A DNA stretch of 7,694 nucleotides from CAZJNX01 sp964547415 (lineage in GTDB: Bacteria; Pseudomonadota; Alphaproteobacteria; Rhizobiales; Amorphaceae): contig CAZJNX010000214.1 in NCBI GenBank assembly GCA_964547415.1, forward strand, positions 1-7,694, in the 5' to 3' direction. Numbering within the stretch: the stretch's first letter is position 1; each line of letters begins with the position of its first letter. The position numbers and the translations under genes were made by a program. Positions 6,125 to 7,694 of the stretch are shown here, piece after piece. The notes beneath the pieces were generated by a model. That model saw nothing but the letters and a program-made list of their open reading frames with translations. It had not been told where the DNA came from and did not search any database.

Positions 6125-6347
6125 CGCGCGGCGATGCTCCCCTTGCGCCGGCGGCCCCGTGCCGCCCGCGCGCCTGTAGAGCCGCCCGGCGCCGCTTTCG
6201 CAACGTCTCGTTTTGGACCACCCGCCCCGCTCGCCGGGCGGTGATCCCCGCTCGCGGGCCAGGCGCGGCGGCCGGGTCCGCCCTGCCGGCCGGGCAAGGC
6301 CGCGCTCCATGCCGGCACGACCGGCCCGGGCGGCGGGGATGCGCCGG
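6125..6347 (-). promoter_or_regulatory. intergenic control region of the RTX gene, with candidate promoter and direct repeats
   Basis: This is a 223-bp gap between dnaE2 and the RTX gene. On the minus strand TTGCGA (6203-6198) and TCTACA (6180-6175), 17 nt apart, are a possible -35 and -10; the -10 is weak (3 of 6). Transcription would begin near 6168 with a leader of about 44 nt holding the AAGGGGAG ribosome site. Just upstream, GCGAGCGGGG occurs twice as a direct repeat (6255-6246 and 6234-6225) with a 21-bp period, about two helical turns. A short perfect hairpin CCCG-CTCG-CGGG lies at 6247-6258. No small gene is convincing here. Confidence 0.35.
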
Positions 6348-6349
6348 TC
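6319..6349 (-). terminator. candidate dnaE2 terminator stem-loop overlapping the stop codon
   Basis: GACCGGC (6319-6325) and GCCGGTC (6343-6349) make a perfect 7-bp inverted repeat with a 17-nt loop. The upstream arm on the minus strand starts inside the dnaE2 TGA stop codon (6350-6348). No T-run follows. A terminator or an RNA 3'-end stabiliser is possible; support is modest. Confidence 0.35.
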
Positions 6350-7694
6350 AATGGAAGTTGCGGCCCTTCGGAAGGGGCGTGCGGGCGGCGCGGCCGCGGC
6401 GGCGACGGGCGAGGATCGACTGGGCGAGGTCGGAGCCGTCGGCCGCCGCCGCCCGCGGGGAGAACCAGGTGGCCCGCGGGGCGGGCGGGGGCGGGTCCTC
6501 GCCGGCCGGGGCTTGGGTGTCGGGCGGCGGCGGGTCGGCGGCGGGCGCGCCGCGGCGGCGGTTCTGCGCGATGGCCGCCTCGGCGTCGGGGACGAGCTCG
6601 GGCCGCTCCGAGAGGAGGCGGGCGAGGCGCGAGCGGGGCTTCACCGCCGTGCGCATGTCGGGGGACGGGCTCTTCACCTCGTCGGCCCGGTCCATCACGT
6701 CGAAGTCCGTCTCCGCCTCCGTGAGGAGGCCGAGGAGGTGGGTGCGGTCCTCGAGGGCGTCGGCCACGAGGTGCGTCACCCCGTCCTCGGTCTGGACGCG
6801 GCCGGTCACCTTCACGAAGCGGGCGCCGAGCACCACCGGGCGGAAGGCCTCGAACGTCCTCGGCCACACGATCACGTTGGCGATCCCGGTCTCGTCCTCC
6901 ACCGTCATGAAGATGACGCCCTTCGCCGAGCCCGGCCGCTGGCGCACGAGCACGAGGCCCGCCACCGACGCGCGCCGCCCGTTGCCGAGGCCCGCGAGCG
7001 TCCCGGCCGGCAGCGCCCGCTCGGCGGCGAGGCGATCGCGCACGAAGCGGGCCGGGTGGTCCTTCAGGGAGAGCGACAGGAAGCGGTAGTCGTGGATCAC
7101 CTGTTCGCCCGGCGGCATGGGCGGCAGCTTCGCGTCCGGCTCCTCGCACAGGTCCCGGGCGTCGGCGGCGGCGAACAAGGGCAGGCTCTCCGCCGAGCCC
7201 TTCGCGTCGAGCGCGCGGGCGGCCCACAGCGCCTCGCGGCGGGACAGGCCGAGGCCCGCGAAGGCGTCCGCGTCGGCGAGCCGCTCGATGGTGGCGCGGG
7301 AAAGGCCCGTCCTCAGCCACAGGTCGCGCACCCCGTCGTAGCCCGCCCCGCGGCGGGCGAGGAGGCGGGCGACGTCGGCTTCGCAAAGACCCTTCACTTG
7401 GCGAAAGCCGAGGCGAACGGCGTGGCGCGCGCGGATGGCGCCCGCCATCTCCCGGTTGTCCCGGTGGAGGCGGCGGGCGGCCTCCGGCCCCGGCTCCAGC
7501 GCGTGGTCCCAGGCGGAGGCGTTGACGCACACGGGCCGCACCTCCACCCCATGGCGCCGGGCGTCGCGCACGATCTGGGCGGGGGCGTAGAAGCCCATGG
7601 GCTGGCTGTTGAGAAGGGCGGCGCAGAACACGTCCGGGTAGTGGCACTTCAGCCAGCAGGAGGCGTAGACGAGAAGGGCGAAGCTCGCCGCGTG
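6348..7694 (-). CDS. dnaE2: error-prone DNA polymerase DnaE2 (ImuC), C-terminal part, N-terminus cut by window edge
   Basis: The last 448 residues are present; the frame runs open off the right edge, so the GTG at 7631 is an internal valine, not a start. DnaE2 is the C-family polymerase that, with ImuA and ImuB, carries out SOS-induced translesion synthesis. The visible part opens with 'HAASFALLVYASCWLKCHYP' and 'CAALLNSQPMGFYAPAQIVR', the hallmark end of the catalytic core. 'VRPVCVNASAWD' follows, then helix-hairpin-helix DNA-binding sequence around residues 87-165 ('RLGFRQVKGL', 'LSRATIERLADADAF'). An OB-fold lies at about 240-320 ('ASVAGLVLVRQRPGSAKGVI', 'FMTVEDETGIANVIVWP'). The family's characteristic ending is kept as 'GRNFH'. 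Between the OB-fold and this ending is a Pro/Ala/Arg-rich linker (about 382-405) that appears longer than usual. imuA and imuB would be expected upstream, to the right; no LexA box can be assessed here. Confidence 0.97.
   Translation of the reverse strand, partial: HAASFALLVYASCWLKCHYPDVFCAALLNSQPMGFYAPAQIVRDARRHGVEVRPVCVNASAWDHALEPGPEAARRLHRDNREMAGAIRARHAVRLGFRQVKGLCEADVARLLARRGAGYDGVRDLWLRTGLSRATIERLADADAFAGLGLSRREALWAARALDAKGSAESLPLFAAADARDLCEEPDAKLPPMPPGEQVIHDYRFLSLSLKDHPARFVRDRLAAERALPAGTLAGLGNGRRASVAGLVLVRQRPGSAKGVIFMTVEDETGIANVIVWPRTFEAFRPVVLGARFVKVTGRVQTEDGVTHLVADALEDRTHLLGLLTEAETDFDVMDRADEVKSPSPDMRTAVKPRSRLARLLSERPELVPDAEAAIAQNRRRGAPAADPPPPDTQAPAGEDPPPPAPRATWFSPRAAAADGSDLAQSILARRRRGRAARTPLPKGRNFH

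Noticed and set aside
2288..6244. A 1318-codon open frame on the plus strand, opposite ggt, DUF1194 and the RTX gene
   Set aside because: It spans three well-supported minus-strand genes and their gaps. Its translation is low-complexity Arg/Gly/Ala/Val/Asp with no domain. Long stop-free antisense frames are expected at this GC content and codon bias.
6125..6310. N-terminal extension of the RTX protein to an ATG at 6310
   Set aside because: The extension is Arg/Gly/Pro-rich, unlike the protein proper, lacks a ribosome site and overlaps the candidate promoter; type I substrates need no N-terminal leader.
7117..7341. A 74-codon plus-strand frame inside dnaE2
   Set aside because: Ser/Arg/Ala-rich shadow of a strongly conserved gene; no independent support.

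Overview
This window is very GC-rich and densely coded, with almost every third codon position G or C. Its gene content (a DUF1194 exported VWA protein, an RTX protein without a signal peptide, a DnaE2/ImuC polymerase, a DAB-type membrane subunit) points to an alphaproteobacterium. That placement is an inference from gene families; nothing in the window fixes the genus. There are six protein genes, two cut by the window edges. Five lie on the minus strand and one, the LysR regulator, on the plus strand. I see no rRNA, tRNA, CRISPR array, insertion sequence, phage gene or replication origin.

Left part (1-2125): a divergent pair. On the minus strand is the N-terminal two thirds of a NuoL-like membrane protein that I identify as DabB, the membrane subunit of the DAB inorganic-carbon (CO2/bicarbonate) uptake system. 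Facing away from it on the plus strand is a LysR-family regulator of the NhaR-like type. The 174-bp gap between them holds the only AT-richer stretch of this region and short inverted repeats suitable for LysR binding. The partner gene dabA (DUF2309) would be expected just left of the window.

Middle part (2126-4747): a minus-strand two-gene operon. A small exported DUF1194 (von Willebrand A-like) protein comes first, then 15 bp, then a periplasmic gamma-glutamyltransferase with every catalytic landmark in place. It converges on the LysR gene across a 45-bp gap that can fold into an imperfect stem-loop.

Right part (4748-7694): a minus-strand monocistronic gene for a 452-residue RTX calcium-binding protein, probably secreted by a type I system. 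It has an N-terminal region of about 260 residues that I do not recognise, and is followed by a strong GC-rich hairpin. Upstream, across a 223-bp gap, is the C-terminal end of the error-prone DNA polymerase DnaE2 (ImuC), which begins beyond the right edge.

The regions look functionally independent: carbon uptake with its regulator, periplasmic glutathione or gamma-glutamyl peptide breakdown with an unexplained partner, a secreted RTX protein, and SOS mutagenesis. The points most worth following are the DAB locus with its regulator, the GGT-DUF1194 pairing, and the unassigned N-terminal region of the RTX protein.
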